Positions 26,392-34,164 are shown, counted from the stretch's first letter. The stretch is DNA of 41,417 nt from an uncultured Elusimicrobiales bacterium (GCA_944326725.1 CALVFA010000021.1:1-41417), one strand, 5' to 3'. The notes: generated by a model not told the origin, from the letters alone. A program made the numbers and translations.

Positions 26392-27310
26392 ACGTTTTGC
26401 CAAAGAAAAATCTCTGCTCAGACATATGCCGTTTAGCTCCCGGCGGTCCGCTTGCTTGCGGCAAATGACAAATTCCCCTTCCATTGCCCGATAAAAAACG
26501 TCCCGCCACAAATATATTTTCCAAGCAACCTGTCCCAAACGTTTTAAGTAAAAATTCCCGCCATAAACAAAAAACCGCCTTGGCAAAAACTTTTTAATAA
26601 AGCCCTTTTTACGTCGGAGAAACGTGCGTTGGCCTCGCCGCGTAAGCAGACAAAAAACGAACAAATTAGAAAAACTAACTTTTGCTGTTTCTGCGTTTAA
26701 AGTAAGTTTTCCTAACTTACAGCAAACGGTCTAACCATGTTTACAAGGCTCCCAATTTCCACAACGTGTTATCAAAATACGACTCTAGCACACACACCAA
26801 CCCCAACGCCTCTGCTTTTTCTCTGCATCAAAACGAATTCTCTAGGCGCTCTTTGTTCGCTTACATGAAAAGCATACCCTGCGATTTAAAAAGAAGGAAT
26901 CTCTTTTTAATTTTTAGCGGTACTGTCCCCCAAAAAAGATTTTGGAGTTGTTTAAGGTCGTTTGAATTGCTTGGAGGCTATTTGAAGCTTTTTGAGGGCT
27001 TTTTATGGGGAAAGGGCAGAATTTCTCCGTCGAAGAAAGTCCTTTTCTCGCAAAAAGGCCTTTTTTAGGCGTTTAAAACAGAAAGACAGGATGTCGCAAG
27101 CAAATCCTATAAAAAGAGTTCTATTCGCCTGTTACGGCCCAAAAAGCCTATTTTTAAGGTTTTTGTGGGGATTTCTGGTCTATTATGGGGCCGATTTGCA
27201 GATTGTTTAAAGTTTTCACATGAAAACTAGCCCTGATTAAACCAAAACTAAAAAAATACTTTTAGACAAAACTTAAAAAGGCGGAATGAAATCTGTTTTT
27301 ACAAGACATA
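26392..27310. other. Gene-free kilobase beside parB
   Basis: Some 920 bp between the convergent DegT and parB genes without a credible gene. Frames of 70-100 codons exist but are Arg/Lys/Phe-rich, lack ribosome-binding sites and resemble no family. It contains a 7-bp hairpin GTAAGTT-TTCCT-AACTTAC (26702-26720), a strongly G+T-rich plus strand around 26930-27060, and one parS-like site at 27212. I see no DnaA box and no known RNA gene. Confidence 0.5.
27212..27227. other. parS-like site, imperfect
   Basis: GTTTTCACATGAAAAC: the same palindrome as the sites at 29137 and 30292 but with one central change (CACATG for CACGTG). Confidence 0.6.
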
Positions 27311-27343
27311 AAAAAACAGGCCCGGAAACCGGACCTGTTTTTA
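27311..27343 (-). terminator. Terminator of parA-parB
   Basis: AAACAGG-C-CCGG / CCGG-A-CCTGTTT with one mismatch, flanked by A-run and T-run, 13 nt after the parB stop. It could also act on the plus strand. Confidence 0.85.
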
Positions 27344-27355
27344 AAGCATACGCTA

Positions 27356-28249
27356 TTATAACAGTTTTGTTTTTAAGCGGCTGGCTAAATTATCCAACTC
27401 TTCCAAAGAATGGTATTGAATAATCAGCACCCCTTTAGACATTTTTTTGCCGTAGCGCACTTCTACTTTGGTGCCCAAAGCGGCCTGCAAATCATTCTCA
27501 AAAGAGGCCACCTCCGGCGGTTTGGGCAGTTTCTGCGCGCTGGCAGGCTGCAGCAGAGCCCGGGCGGCGTCTTCCGCCTGACGGACAGACATTTTGCTTT
27601 TTTTCATACGCTGGAAAAGCGTTTCTTTTTTCGCCGGGTCCGTCAACATCAACAGCGCCTTGCCATGTCCCTCTGTAATGGTGCCGTCCTGTAGGGCGTC
27701 CTGCATATGCTGGGGCAACTCCAAGAGTCGCAATGAATTGGAAACAGCCCCTTTGGATTTACCGCAATATTGGGCTAAATCCGTTTGGGAAATACCAAAT
27801 TTGTTCATTAAGTTGCGGTATCCTAAAGCGGTTTCTATGGGGTTTAAATCTTCGCGCTGGATATTTTCAATCAAGGCCAAAGCGCACATTTGCTGGTCTG
27901 TGAGAGCCTTATGCACTAAAGCGTCAATCTCCGTCATGCCGGCTAATTGGCTGGCGCGGAAGCGGCGCTCCCCCACTACAATTTCATACTTGTCCAGTCC
28001 TGCGTCATAGACCACCACGATAGGCTGCGTCAGGCCGTGTTCCTGTATAGACTGAGCCAGCTCTTGCAGTTTAGCCTCATCAAAAACGCGGCGGGGCTGG
28101 AAACGGTTGGGAATAATTTTATCTAAAGCAATTTTCTGCACGGCCGGGCCGGAAGCATTATCCGGTCGTGGGGCGGTGGGATTGTTCAAAACATCTTGGG
28201 TTTGTTTGAGCAAGGCGTCTAATCCTTTGCCTAAAGCTTGTCTAGCCAT
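27356..28249 (-). CDS. parB: Chromosome partitioning protein ParB
   Basis: A 297-aa ParB, the CTPase and DNA-binding protein that loads on parS and spreads to organise the origin region. The N-terminal ARQALGKGLDALL stretch contacts ParA; the catalytic core has LTQPIVV and VGERRFRASQLAG (GERRxRA box); ENIQREDLNPIE follows; the helix-turn-helix is around LAQYCGKSKGAVSNSLRLLELP; the C-terminal domain dimerises. GGAGG precedes the ATG, 2 nt after the parA stop. Four parS-like palindromes lie within 3 kb. Confidence 0.96.
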   Translation of the reverse strand: MARQALGKGLDALLKQTQDVLNNPTAPRPDNASGPAVQKIALDKIIPNRFQPRRVFDEAKLQELAQSIQEHGLTQPIVVVYDAGLDKYEIVVGERRFRASQLAGMTEIDALVHKALTDQQMCALALIENIQREDLNPIETALGYRNLMNKFGISQTDLAQYCGKSKGAVSNSLRLLELPQHMQDALQDGTITEGHGKALLMLTDPAKKETLFQRMKKSKMSVRQAEDAARALLQPASAQKLPKPPEVASFENDLQAALGTKVEVRYGKKMSKGVLIIQYHSLEELDNLASRLKTKLL

Positions 28250-28251
28250 AG

Positions 28252-29085
28252 TTATCCTCCAAAATCGTAATTATAACTGCCGGAAGCGGCCTCGTCCGGT
28301 TTTACAAAGTCTGCCACGTTGGCCCCGCGCCGGGCTAAAAACTCTACCGCCAGCTGTACATAGGCATTGGCCCCGCGGCAGGCCGGGTCATAGTCAAAAA
28401 TAGACTGGCCAAAACTGGGGGCTTCCGCCAGGCGGATATTACGCGGAATGGGGGTTTTGTATACCTTATCTCCAAAGAAACGGCTCACTTCTTCAAATAC
28501 CTGTTTGGAAAGGTTCATGCGGGCGTCATACATGGTCAGCAAACCGCCGTCCAATTTCAAATTATTATTTAGGAATTGTTTTATTTTGGAAATAGTGGTC
28601 ATAAAATGGGCCAGACCTTCCATAGCGTAATACTCACATTGTACTGGGGTAATGACACTGTCTGCCGCCATTAAGGCATTTAAGGTCAACAGCCCTAAGG
28701 AAGGGGGACAGTCTATAATAATGTAGCGGTACATTTTTCTTAAAGGAGTTAATGCTTCGCGCAGCATGTTTTCGCGCCCGCGTATATTTACCAGTTCTAC
28801 TTCTGCGCCGGCTAAATTTTTGCAGGTGGGAATAACGTCCAACATCTCATTTGATGTCTGGCGCGCCACTTCTTCAAAAGTGGCATTTTTAGTTAATAAA
28901 TGATAGACCGATTTTTCCCCGTCATTGAGGCTGATGCCCAAGCCGGAGCCGGCGTTGCCCTGTGGGTCAAAATCTACTAATAAAACTTCTTGGTCCAAAT
29001 AGGCCAAGGCATAGGCTAGATTTATAGCGGTAGTGGTCTTGCCTACACCGCCTTTTTGGTTCGCTATGGCAATTATTTCACCCAT
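28252..29085 (-). CDS. parA: Chromosome partitioning ATPase ParA (Soj)
   Basis: A 277-aa deviant Walker ATPase working with ParB in chromosome segregation. The Walker A is IANQKGGVGKTTTAINLAYA at the N-terminus, with LLVDFDPQGNAGSGLG and the Walker B YIIIDCPPSLGLL. Length is typical for chromosomal Soj proteins; there is no N-terminal helix-turn-helix as in plasmid ParA. GGAGG stands before the ATG. The 214-bp gap upstream contains parS sites and DnaA boxes, which fits the known interplay of Soj with DnaA in B. subtilis. Confidence 0.96.
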   Translation of the reverse strand: MGEIIAIANQKGGVGKTTTAINLAYALAYLDQEVLLVDFDPQGNAGSGLGISLNDGEKSVYHLLTKNATFEEVARQTSNEMLDVIPTCKNLAGAEVELVNIRGRENMLREALTPLRKMYRYIIIDCPPSLGLLTLNALMAADSVITPVQCEYYAMEGLAHFMTTISKIKQFLNNNLKLDGGLLTMYDARMNLSKQVFEEVSRFFGDKVYKTPIPRNIRLAEAPSFGQSIFDYDPACRGANAYVQLAVEFLARRGANVADFVKPDEAASGSYNYDFGG

Positions 29086-29136
29086 AATTCCTCCGTTAAG
29101 ATATTAAATCATAAAACAGGAACAAAAAGCAAGCTA

Positions 29137-29156
29137 TTGTTTTCACGTGAAAACAA
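29137..29156. other. parS site, 20-bp perfect palindrome
   Basis: TTGTTTTCACGTGAAAACAA. It has the CACGTG core of the common bacterial parS (TGTTTCACGTGAAACA) but the flanks are one base longer in T/A. It is 52 bp upstream of the parA ATG. Confidence 0.8.
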
Positions 29157-29181
29157 CGCCTGCTTTATTTTAACTAAGTGC

Positions 29182-29211
29182 CTTATCCACAGCTTTTAGG
29201 CTGTGGATAAG
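29182..29211. other. Inverted pair of DnaA boxes
   Basis: TTATCCACA (29183-29191) and TGTGGATAA (29202-29210) are perfect consensus boxes facing each other. With flanking bases they form a perfect 12-bp inverted repeat with a 6-nt loop TTTTAG. There is no T-run, so it is not a terminator for lepB. Its last base is the first base of the neighbouring parS-like site. Confidence 0.75.
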
Positions 29212-29226
29212 TTTCCACGTGGAAAC
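29211..29226. other. parS-like site, variant flanks
   Basis: GTTTCCACGTGGAAAC, a perfect 16-bp palindrome with the CACGTG core but C/G next to the core in place of T/A. It directly abuts the DnaA-box pair. Confidence 0.65.
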
Positions 29227-29254
29227 AAATCCCCATACGCCTATTGTGAATTCT

Positions 29255-29263
29255 TGTGGATAA
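29255..29263. other. DnaA box
   Basis: TGTGGATAA, a perfect consensus box on the complementary orientation, 29 bp from the parS variant. Confidence 0.65.
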
Positions 29264-29299
29264 AATAGGAACGAAACTAATTGGCCCCTATACAAACAG

Positions 29300-30280
29300 C
29301 TACTTTATAAAATGGATACGGTTCAAAGGCCAGTGGATAAACCAGGCTGTCCCTTTTATGTTTTCGCGCGGCACAGGACCCCAGAAGCGGGAATCACAGG
29401 AATTATCTCTGTTATCCCCCATGGCAAAATAAGAGCCTTCCGGCACAACAACCGGGCCGAAATCATCACGCAAAGAAATACCGTAAAAATCTTCCAACTT
29501 GCGATCTTCCCAAAGAGCTTGGTAAACGTCCGGGTCCAAATTTTCTGAGGCAGTAAGCCGACGGACCGGCTCAAAAATCTCATAGCCCTGGAGAGGCACT
29601 TTTTCATCATTTACATACAGTTCCCCGGCTTTTACTTCTACTTTATCGCCCGGCATAGCCACCACGCGTTTGACATAATCACGCCCGTATTGATAACCGC
29701 CGCAGTTGATTTGGTCCGGGCTGTCAGCTGGGAAAGTAAACACAATAATATCACCGGGTTTTATTTGGCGGAATTCTCCAAAGCGGATTTGGGTTAAAGG
29801 AATACGGAAACCATAAGCCGCCTTATTTACAAACAAATGGTCCCCTATTAATAAGGTATTCTGCATAGAAGCGGATGGAATTTTAAAGGCTTGTATAAAG
29901 AAAAACATGACAATAGACGCCACAAAACCGGCAAAATATACGGTATTGGCCCAATCCAAATCCACCTTAATTATAGACTGGCGCGGCTGGCCCGTAGCTT
30001 TGGCGCGGGCCGAAAAGAAACCATATACCGAAATAGCAGCAATGACTATCCAAGCAAAAACTGATTTAGCGGAAATGCCTTCCTGGGGAAGAACAGCGGA
30101 GGAACTATTCATAATAAAACTGAAAATATAATAGGCACAGCCCAAAATTAAAAACAAAAATCCCGCATGCCACAGCCCAAAATGTACCGGGTTTTCTAGG
30201 CGGTTTTTACGAAAACAGCGTTTGCTAATCCATGCAAACACATACATAATACATGCGGCAATAAATAGTCTTTGCTCCAT
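29300..30280 (-). CDS. lepB: Signal peptidase I
   Basis: A 326-aa type I signal peptidase that cuts signal peptides from exported proteins at the membrane. Hydrophobic segments fill roughly the first 130 residues. Catalytic Ser138 is in FKIPSASMQ, and the catalytic Lys is in YVKRVVAMPGD; the conserved box GDNRDNSCDSRFWGPV follows. GGAGAG precedes the ATG. It lies between the glycosyltransferase gene and the parA region on the same strand; no terminator is seen after it, so parA may be partly read from here. Confidence 0.95.
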   Translation of the reverse strand: MEQRLFIAACIMYVFAWISKRCFRKNRLENPVHFGLWHAGFLFLILGCAYYIFSFIMNSSSAVLPQEGISAKSVFAWIVIAAISVYGFFSARAKATGQPRQSIIKVDLDWANTVYFAGFVASIVMFFFIQAFKIPSASMQNTLLIGDHLFVNKAAYGFRIPLTQIRFGEFRQIKPGDIIVFTFPADSPDQINCGGYQYGRDYVKRVVAMPGDKVEVKAGELYVNDEKVPLQGYEIFEPVRRLTASENLDPDVYQALWEDRKLEDFYGISLRDDFGPVVVPEGSYFAMGDNRDNSCDSRFWGPVPRENIKGTAWFIHWPLNRIHFIK

Positions 30281-30291
30281 ATTCTCTCCAG

Positions 30292-30307
30292 GTTTTCACG
30301 TGAAAAC
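30292..30307. other. parS site between the glycosyltransferase and lepB
   Basis: GTTTTCACGTGAAAAC, identical to the core of the site at 29137. It fills most of the 26-bp gap between the two genes, touches the glycosyltransferase stop codon and is just upstream of the lepB Shine-Dalgarno. ParB binding could affect lepB expression. Confidence 0.75.
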
Positions 30308-31410
30308 TATATTAATTCTTGGTAAATCTTTAAATAAGCTTTTTCCGGGGCGGGATAATACTGCTCTATCCGCTGGCGGGCCGCTTGGCCCATTTGTTGG
30401 CGCGATGTTTCGTTTTCAGCCAACTCTGCCATAAGCACGCTTAAAAGGACCGGGTCTTGGGTGTTGCAGAGAAAGCCGGTTTGCCCATGAAGTACTACGC
30501 GTGGCATATCCCCCACTTTACTAACAATACAAGGCTTAGCGCACGAACAGGCCTCTAACACAGAAACTGGCAAGCTCTCTATAGTAGAAACCAAAACAAA
30601 TACATCAGACGCTAACAAAAAAGGAACCGTATTGCTTACTTCTCCTGCAAAAACGACGGCGTTTTCCAAGCCTTTTTTGTGCACCCATTGGCTTAATTTT
30701 TCTTTTTCTGCCCCGTCCCCTACCAAAACCAACCGGGCCAATGGGTTGTGCTTCCTAATGGAAGCAAAAGCCTGCAGCAGAAGCGGGTGGTTTTTTTCCG
30801 CAGACAAACGGGCCACACAAATAAAAATTATTTCTTCCGGCTTCCAGCCAAACTGCTGCCGGGCCGCCTGACGGGCTTTGTCGTCCGGGCGGAAGCGCGT
30901 TAAATCCACCCCATTGGAAACCAAACGCACTTTTTCTGTTTGGTATTTTTGTTTTTTCTCTAGAAAATCCGCCGTAGCGCGCGATTCGGCACAGCTGATA
31001 TCGTCGGCGTTTTTTAAAACCCGGTCTAATAGGCGCAAAAAATACCCTTTACGGGATAAATCATAATGCGGCGTAGTAATCAATTTAAAAGAAAGGTGCT
31101 TTTTGGCCAGCCGGCACAGCATAATAGCCCGGTACAAAAAGGCATGCACCACATCCGGCTGAAAGCTTTCTATCTGCTGCATTAAACGCGCCAGTACGCC
31201 TGCCGTTTCTATAGGGCGCCATTTGCCCGCCAAATTTAACGACACTACGTCCAGCCCCTGCTCCTGCATGTCTTTACCGACGGAGCCAAGCGGTTTTAAA
31301 CACACCACTCTGACTGTGTGGCCTGCTTTTTGCACAGCCAAAGACAAGGCGCGCAAAGCCGTTTCGGCTCCGCCCATATCGGTAGTCGTACAGACATACA
31401 AAATCTTCAT
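30307..31410 (-). CDS. Glycosyltransferase family 4 protein
   Basis: A 367-aa GT-B glycosyltransferase. The N-domain shows YVCTTTDMGGAETALRAL, and the C-domain (GT4, Glycos_transf_1) shows FICVARLSAEKNHPLLLQAF, LVLVGDGAEKEKL, and the nucleotide-sugar site VSTIESLPVSVLEACSCAKP. It probably adds a sugar to a surface glycan; donor and acceptor are unknown. The start at 31410 has no Shine-Dalgarno. TGCTATAAT ends 6 nt upstream, so the mRNA is probably leaderless. A parS site overlaps its stop codon. Confidence 0.9.
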   Translation of the reverse strand: MKILYVCTTTDMGGAETALRALSLAVQKAGHTVRVVCLKPLGSVGKDMQEQGLDVVSLNLAGKWRPIETAGVLARLMQQIESFQPDVVHAFLYRAIMLCRLAKKHLSFKLITTPHYDLSRKGYFLRLLDRVLKNADDISCAESRATADFLEKKQKYQTEKVRLVSNGVDLTRFRPDDKARQAARQQFGWKPEEIIFICVARLSAEKNHPLLLQAFASIRKHNPLARLVLVGDGAEKEKLSQWVHKKGLENAVVFAGEVSNTVPFLLASDVFVLVSTIESLPVSVLEACSCAKPCIVSKVGDMPRVVLHGQTGFLCNTQDPVLLSVLMAELAENETSRQQMGQAARQRIEQYYPAPEKAYLKIYQELI

Positions 31411-31416
31411 GGTTTC

Positions 31417-31425
31417 ATTATAGCA
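31417..31425 (-). promoter_or_regulatory. Extended -10 box 6 nt before the glycosyltransferase ATG
   Basis: The minus strand reads TGCTATAAT, then gaaacc, then ATG at 31410. The -35 is weak. Confidence 0.65.
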
Positions 31426-31453
31426 AAGTTAACACAAGATACGACGGACAGAA

Positions 31454-31606
31454 ATGAGTGTTAAAGAGCGATTTTATCCTAAACGCAAGGCCAAAAACAC
31501 GCAAACCCAAACAAAATACAAATCCTTTCCTACGGGAGACAAGCAGGCAGCGGCTGTTTTAAATAAAAAAGACTGTGTATCCGGCCGTTTTGAAACCTAT
31601 ATATAA
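31454..31606 (+). CDS. Possible 50-aa basic small protein
   Basis: An ATG at 31454 opens a 50-codon frame ending in TAA just before the terminator at 31606. The product begins MSVKERFYPKRKAKNT and is Lys/Arg/Thr-rich with no hydrophobic segment. The terminator works on both strands and would serve this frame, but the ribosome-binding site is poor and no clear promoter is seen. It may be chance. Confidence 0.25.
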   Translation: MSVKERFYPKRKAKNTQTQTKYKSFPTGDKQAAAVLNKKDCVSGRFETYI

Positions 31607-31638
31607 AAAAGAGACAAAGCGTGGCTTTGTCTCTTTTT
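31606..31638. terminator. Bidirectional terminator after rubredoxin
   Basis: A perfect 15-bp stem AAAAAGAGACAAAGC / GCTTTGTCTCTTTTT (31606-31620 with 31624-31638), loop GTG. It ends the rubredoxin transcript on the minus strand and could end a plus-strand transcript. Confidence 0.92.
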
Positions 31639-31655
31639 GTCTGCGTGCAAAACAC

Positions 31656-31814
31656 TTATTCGGCCGGTTTAAACTGATCCTTGCCTACGCCGCAGACGGG
31701 GCAGGTCCAATCCGCCAGCAAATCTTCAAACTTCGTGCCGGCGGCAATGCCGTGCTCCGGGTCGCCGGTGGCGGGATCATAAGTATAACCGCAAACTTCA
31801 CAAACGTATTTCAT
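31656..31814 (-). CDS. Rubredoxin
   Basis: A 52-aa protein with both iron-binding CxxC knuckles, VCEVCGY (Cys5, Cys8) and [13 protein letters not shown] (Cys38, Cys41), and the [12 protein letters not shown] segment typical of rubredoxins. It is a small electron carrier. GGGAGG precedes the ATG. Placed after a flavin reductase and a flavodiiron protein, it most likely feeds electrons to the latter. The 100-nt gap to the flavin reductase holds a small hairpin CTCTTC-ACA-GAAGAG (31855-31869). Confidence 0.96.
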   Translation of the reverse strand: MKYVCEVCGYTYDPATGDPEHGIAAGTKFEDLLADWTCPVCGVGKDQFKPAE

Positions 31815-31914
31815 AAAACTACCTCCCTTGGATTTTTAAAATTTATTCTGGCCGCTCTTCACAGAAGAGGAGCTCTTTGCTGTAAGCTGCAACCGCCTAT
31901 GCACGCCGTGGTGC

Positions 31915-32430
31915 TTAGGCGTGGGTGGCGCCTTTGGGCGCTTTGCCTTTAATGACCGTATGATAATACTCATAGGTCATCGGGGCCGGCTTTTCCGTAT
32001 GGAAACACACGCCGTCTTTTACCGTACCGATAAACAGCGTATGGGTGCCCACATCCAGCGTTTGCTCCACCTGCACTTCCAAAAAGCTCAGCGTATGCTC
32101 TTTAACAATCGGGGAGCCCAGCGCTCCGCGCTCTATATTCAGCCCGGCAAATTTATCAAATGTCCGCCCGCTACGGAAACCAAAGCGCCCTATAAAAACC
32201 AGGTCGGCGCTTTGGGCCAGCGGCATGGCGGCAAAAACGCGGCTGTGGCTGATGAGCTCGTGCGAAAGGCTTTCTTTATTGACGGAAATCGCCACCCGCG
32301 CCGGCTGTGCCGTGACTTGAAAAACGGTATTGACAATCATGCCGTTGTCGCGCCCTTGCCAAGATGAAGTAACAATATACAGCCCGTAGGTAATAAAATG
32401 CAAGCCTTCTGCAATTTCCTGTTCAGACAT
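31915..32430 (-). CDS. Flavin reductase-like (FMN-binding split barrel) protein
   Basis: A 171-aa protein of the flavin reductase family. Features include LHFITYGLYIVTS, NGMIVNTVFQVTAQPARVAISVNKES and FIGTVKDGVCFHTEKPAPMTYEYYHTVIKG. It looks like the N-terminal half of Moorella Hrb (high-molecular-weight rubredoxin), which reduces flavodiiron proteins; here the rubredoxin half is the next gene. I start it at 32430, where GAGGGG stands before an ATG; the frame upstream (to 32493) overlaps fprA. It begins 11 nt after the fprA stop. Electron transfer from NAD(P)H is inferred. Confidence 0.85.
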   Translation of the reverse strand: MSEQEIAEGLHFITYGLYIVTSSWQGRDNGMIVNTVFQVTAQPARVAISVNKESLSHELISHSRVFAAMPLAQSADLVFIGRFGFRSGRTFDKFAGLNIERGALGSPIVKEHTLSFLEVQVEQTLDVGTHTLFIGTVKDGVCFHTEKPAPMTYEYYHTVIKGKAPKGATHA

Positions 32431-32441
32431 AAGCCCCTCTT

Positions 32442-33632
32442 TTACAGTTTTTCGGCAATTTTTTTGCTCACCGCCAAACCCAGCTCCGTACACGCCTGCA
32501 AGACTTTCTCATCAGGCACGAACTTAGACGTGACCACCGGGGCCACCTGCTCTACATTCATCGCTTTAAGCATATCCGAAAGCGTGTTGACCGGACCCGG
32601 GTTCCAGCCGTAAGAGCCAAACGCCCCGCCGACCAAATTCTTTTTCTTTAGGCCTTTGAGATAGCACAGCACGTCCGCCATGGCCGGGAAAATCTCCGAA
32701 TTCAGCACCGGAGAGCCGATTAACAGGCCGCTGCTGTCCAAAAGCTCCGTCGCCACATCGCTTCGGTGGCAAGAATGCATAGAGAGCTGTTTGACTTCCG
32801 TTCCGCCTTGGCGCAGCCCTTCCACCACATATTCCGCCATTTTCTGGGTGCTGCCCCACATCGTATCATAGACAACAATGGCCTTGTTTTTCGGCGCTTG
32901 GGCCGCCCATTTGGCGTACAAATTGACGATTTTAGACGGATCTTTGCGCCAAATAAACCCATGGTCCGGCGCAATAATCTTGGGGGAGAGCCCCATTTTC
33001 TGCACACTGTCTAAAAAGCGCAGCACAATATCGGAATAGGGCAGCACAATATTGGCATAGTATTTTTCCGCTTCATAGAGCCACAGGCGCTCTTCATTTT
33101 CATCGTCAAAGAGTTTGCTGGTGGCATAGTGCATGCCAAACACATCATTGGTAAACAAAATGTTTTCTTTCTCTAAATAAGAAAACATACTGTCGGGCCA
33201 ATGCAGCATGCGCGCTTCTACAAAAGAAATCGTATCGCCCCCAACGTCAATACGGTCGCCGGTTTTGACGGCTTTCATTTCAAAGTCAGGATATAGCTGG
33301 GCGGTTAAATTTTTAAGCCCCATATCAGAGCAATAAATCTCTTTCGGCTCTATGGCGGCTACGGCTTGGGGCAACGCACCGGAATGGTCCATTTCCGAAT
33401 GGTTGGAAATAATAATTTCTATTTTTTTGGGGTCTATCACGCTGGCGATACGCGCCATCATTTCAGGATAGAATTCTTTTTTTACCGTATCAATGAGCGT
33501 AGGTTTATCGCTTAAAATTAAAAAAGCATTATAGGTGGTGCCGCGTTTGGTGGAATAGCCGTGAAAATCCCGTATATTCCAGTCAATCGCCCCTACCCAA
33601 TACACTTTGTCTGTAATTTGAACCGCCTTCAT
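32442..33632 (-). CDS. fprA: Flavodiiron protein (FprA), O2 and/or NO reductase
   Basis: A 396-aa A-type flavodiiron protein. The metallo-beta-lactamase domain carries the diiron ligands in NHSEMDHSG, LHWPDSM, FTNDVFG and APDHG; the C-terminal flavodoxin domain binds FMN (VYDTMWGSTQKMAEYV, GSPVLNSEIFP, FGSYGWNPG). Such enzymes reduce oxygen to water or NO to N2O in anaerobes; which one is used cannot be told. AAAGGAG precedes the ATG. The neighbours (desulfoferrodoxin, flavin reductase, rubredoxin) form the electron supply and a related defence. Confidence 0.93.
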   Translation of the reverse strand: MKAVQITDKVYWVGAIDWNIRDFHGYSTKRGTTYNAFLILSDKPTLIDTVKKEFYPEMMARIASVIDPKKIEIIISNHSEMDHSGALPQAVAAIEPKEIYCSDMGLKNLTAQLYPDFEMKAVKTGDRIDVGGDTISFVEARMLHWPDSMFSYLEKENILFTNDVFGMHYATSKLFDDENEERLWLYEAEKYYANIVLPYSDIVLRFLDSVQKMGLSPKIIAPDHGFIWRKDPSKIVNLYAKWAAQAPKNKAIVVYDTMWGSTQKMAEYVVEGLRQGGTEVKQLSMHSCHRSDVATELLDSSGLLIGSPVLNSEIFPAMADVLCYLKGLKKKNLVGGAFGSYGWNPGPVNTLSDMLKAMNVEQVAPVVTSKFVPDEKVLQACTELGLAVSKKIAEKL

Positions 33633-33664
33633 AGTTTCTCCTTTGCGTACCGTCTATCAAAATA

Positions 33665-33701
33665 GTTAGAAAAACCGCCCCCCGTAGGTAGCGGGGGACG
33701 G
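33665..33701 (-). terminator. Hairpin with T-run between dfx and fprA
   Basis: The stem CCGCCCCCCG / CGGGGGACGG (33675-33684 with 33692-33701) has one mismatch and is followed on the minus strand by TTTTTC. It could end dfx mRNA in part, so dfx may be made in excess over fprA. Confidence 0.65.
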
Positions 33702-33707
33702 AAAACA

Positions 33708-34091
33708 TTAGTTTTCTTTTTCCCACAAACCATGCAAATTGCAGTATTCGCGGGCGGTCACTTTTTCAGCATCGCATTTAAAAGACGCCTCCGGCGCTTC
33801 ACCGGGTTTTAAATACTTGCGCTGCACACGTCCGCAGGCGGTCATCAGCTCAATCCATTCAATCCAGTGCGCTTCCAACATCGGGTGAGCTACAGAGCCT
33901 ACTTTTACTTTATAGCCGCCTTCTATTTTTTCAATCACGGGAACGTGTTTTTCCGTAGCTCCGTCCGTCGTGCCGGCTACTTGTTTTTCCATAGGCTGAC
34001 CACAGCACACCAGCTCCCCTTTCCCCGTGTGTACTACTTCTACCATATTGCCGCAGATTTTGCATTTATAAATTTCATTGATTTGAGTCAT
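33708..34091 (-). CDS. dfx: Desulfoferrodoxin (class I superoxide reductase)
   Basis: A 127-aa two-iron superoxide reductase that turns superoxide into peroxide. The N-terminal desulforedoxin centre has KCKICGNM and ELVCCGQP (four Cys). The catalytic centre has [24 protein letters not shown] and CNLHGLW (His and Cys ligands; the Glu next to the first His is conserved). GGGAG precedes the ATG. It is first in the stress cluster; a tandem 21-bp repeat overlaps its promoter, and a hairpin follows it. Confidence 0.95.
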   Translation of the reverse strand: MTQINEIYKCKICGNMVEVVHTGKGELVCCGQPMEKQVAGTTDGATEKHVPVIEKIEGGYKVKVGSVAHPMLEAHWIEWIELMTACGRVQRKYLKPGEAPEASFKCDAEKVTAREYCNLHGLWEKEN

Positions 34092-34164
34092 ATGCTACTC
34101 CCTTTTTTAAAAATGACTGTTTAAAAAGATTTTTCTTTCTAAACCCCGCCTCTTTCTATACCGT

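Noticed and set aside
26359-26664. A 101-aa minus-strand frame beside parB
   Set aside because: It runs through the DegT terminator, is very rich in Arg, Lys and Phe, and has no ribosome-binding site or family.
26766-27068. A 100-aa plus-strand frame in the same gap
   Set aside because: Its composition follows the G+T-rich stretch, no Shine-Dalgarno is present, and there is no recognisable family.
27012-27090. Short matches to RNase P RNA (GAAGAAAGTCC, ACAGAAA)
   Set aside because: The surrounding conserved helices and the CCGGGC block are absent and the spacing is far too short.
29182-29211. Terminator for lepB
   Set aside because: The 12-bp stem lacks a T-run on the minus strand and is made of two perfect DnaA boxes, so a protein-binding role is preferred.
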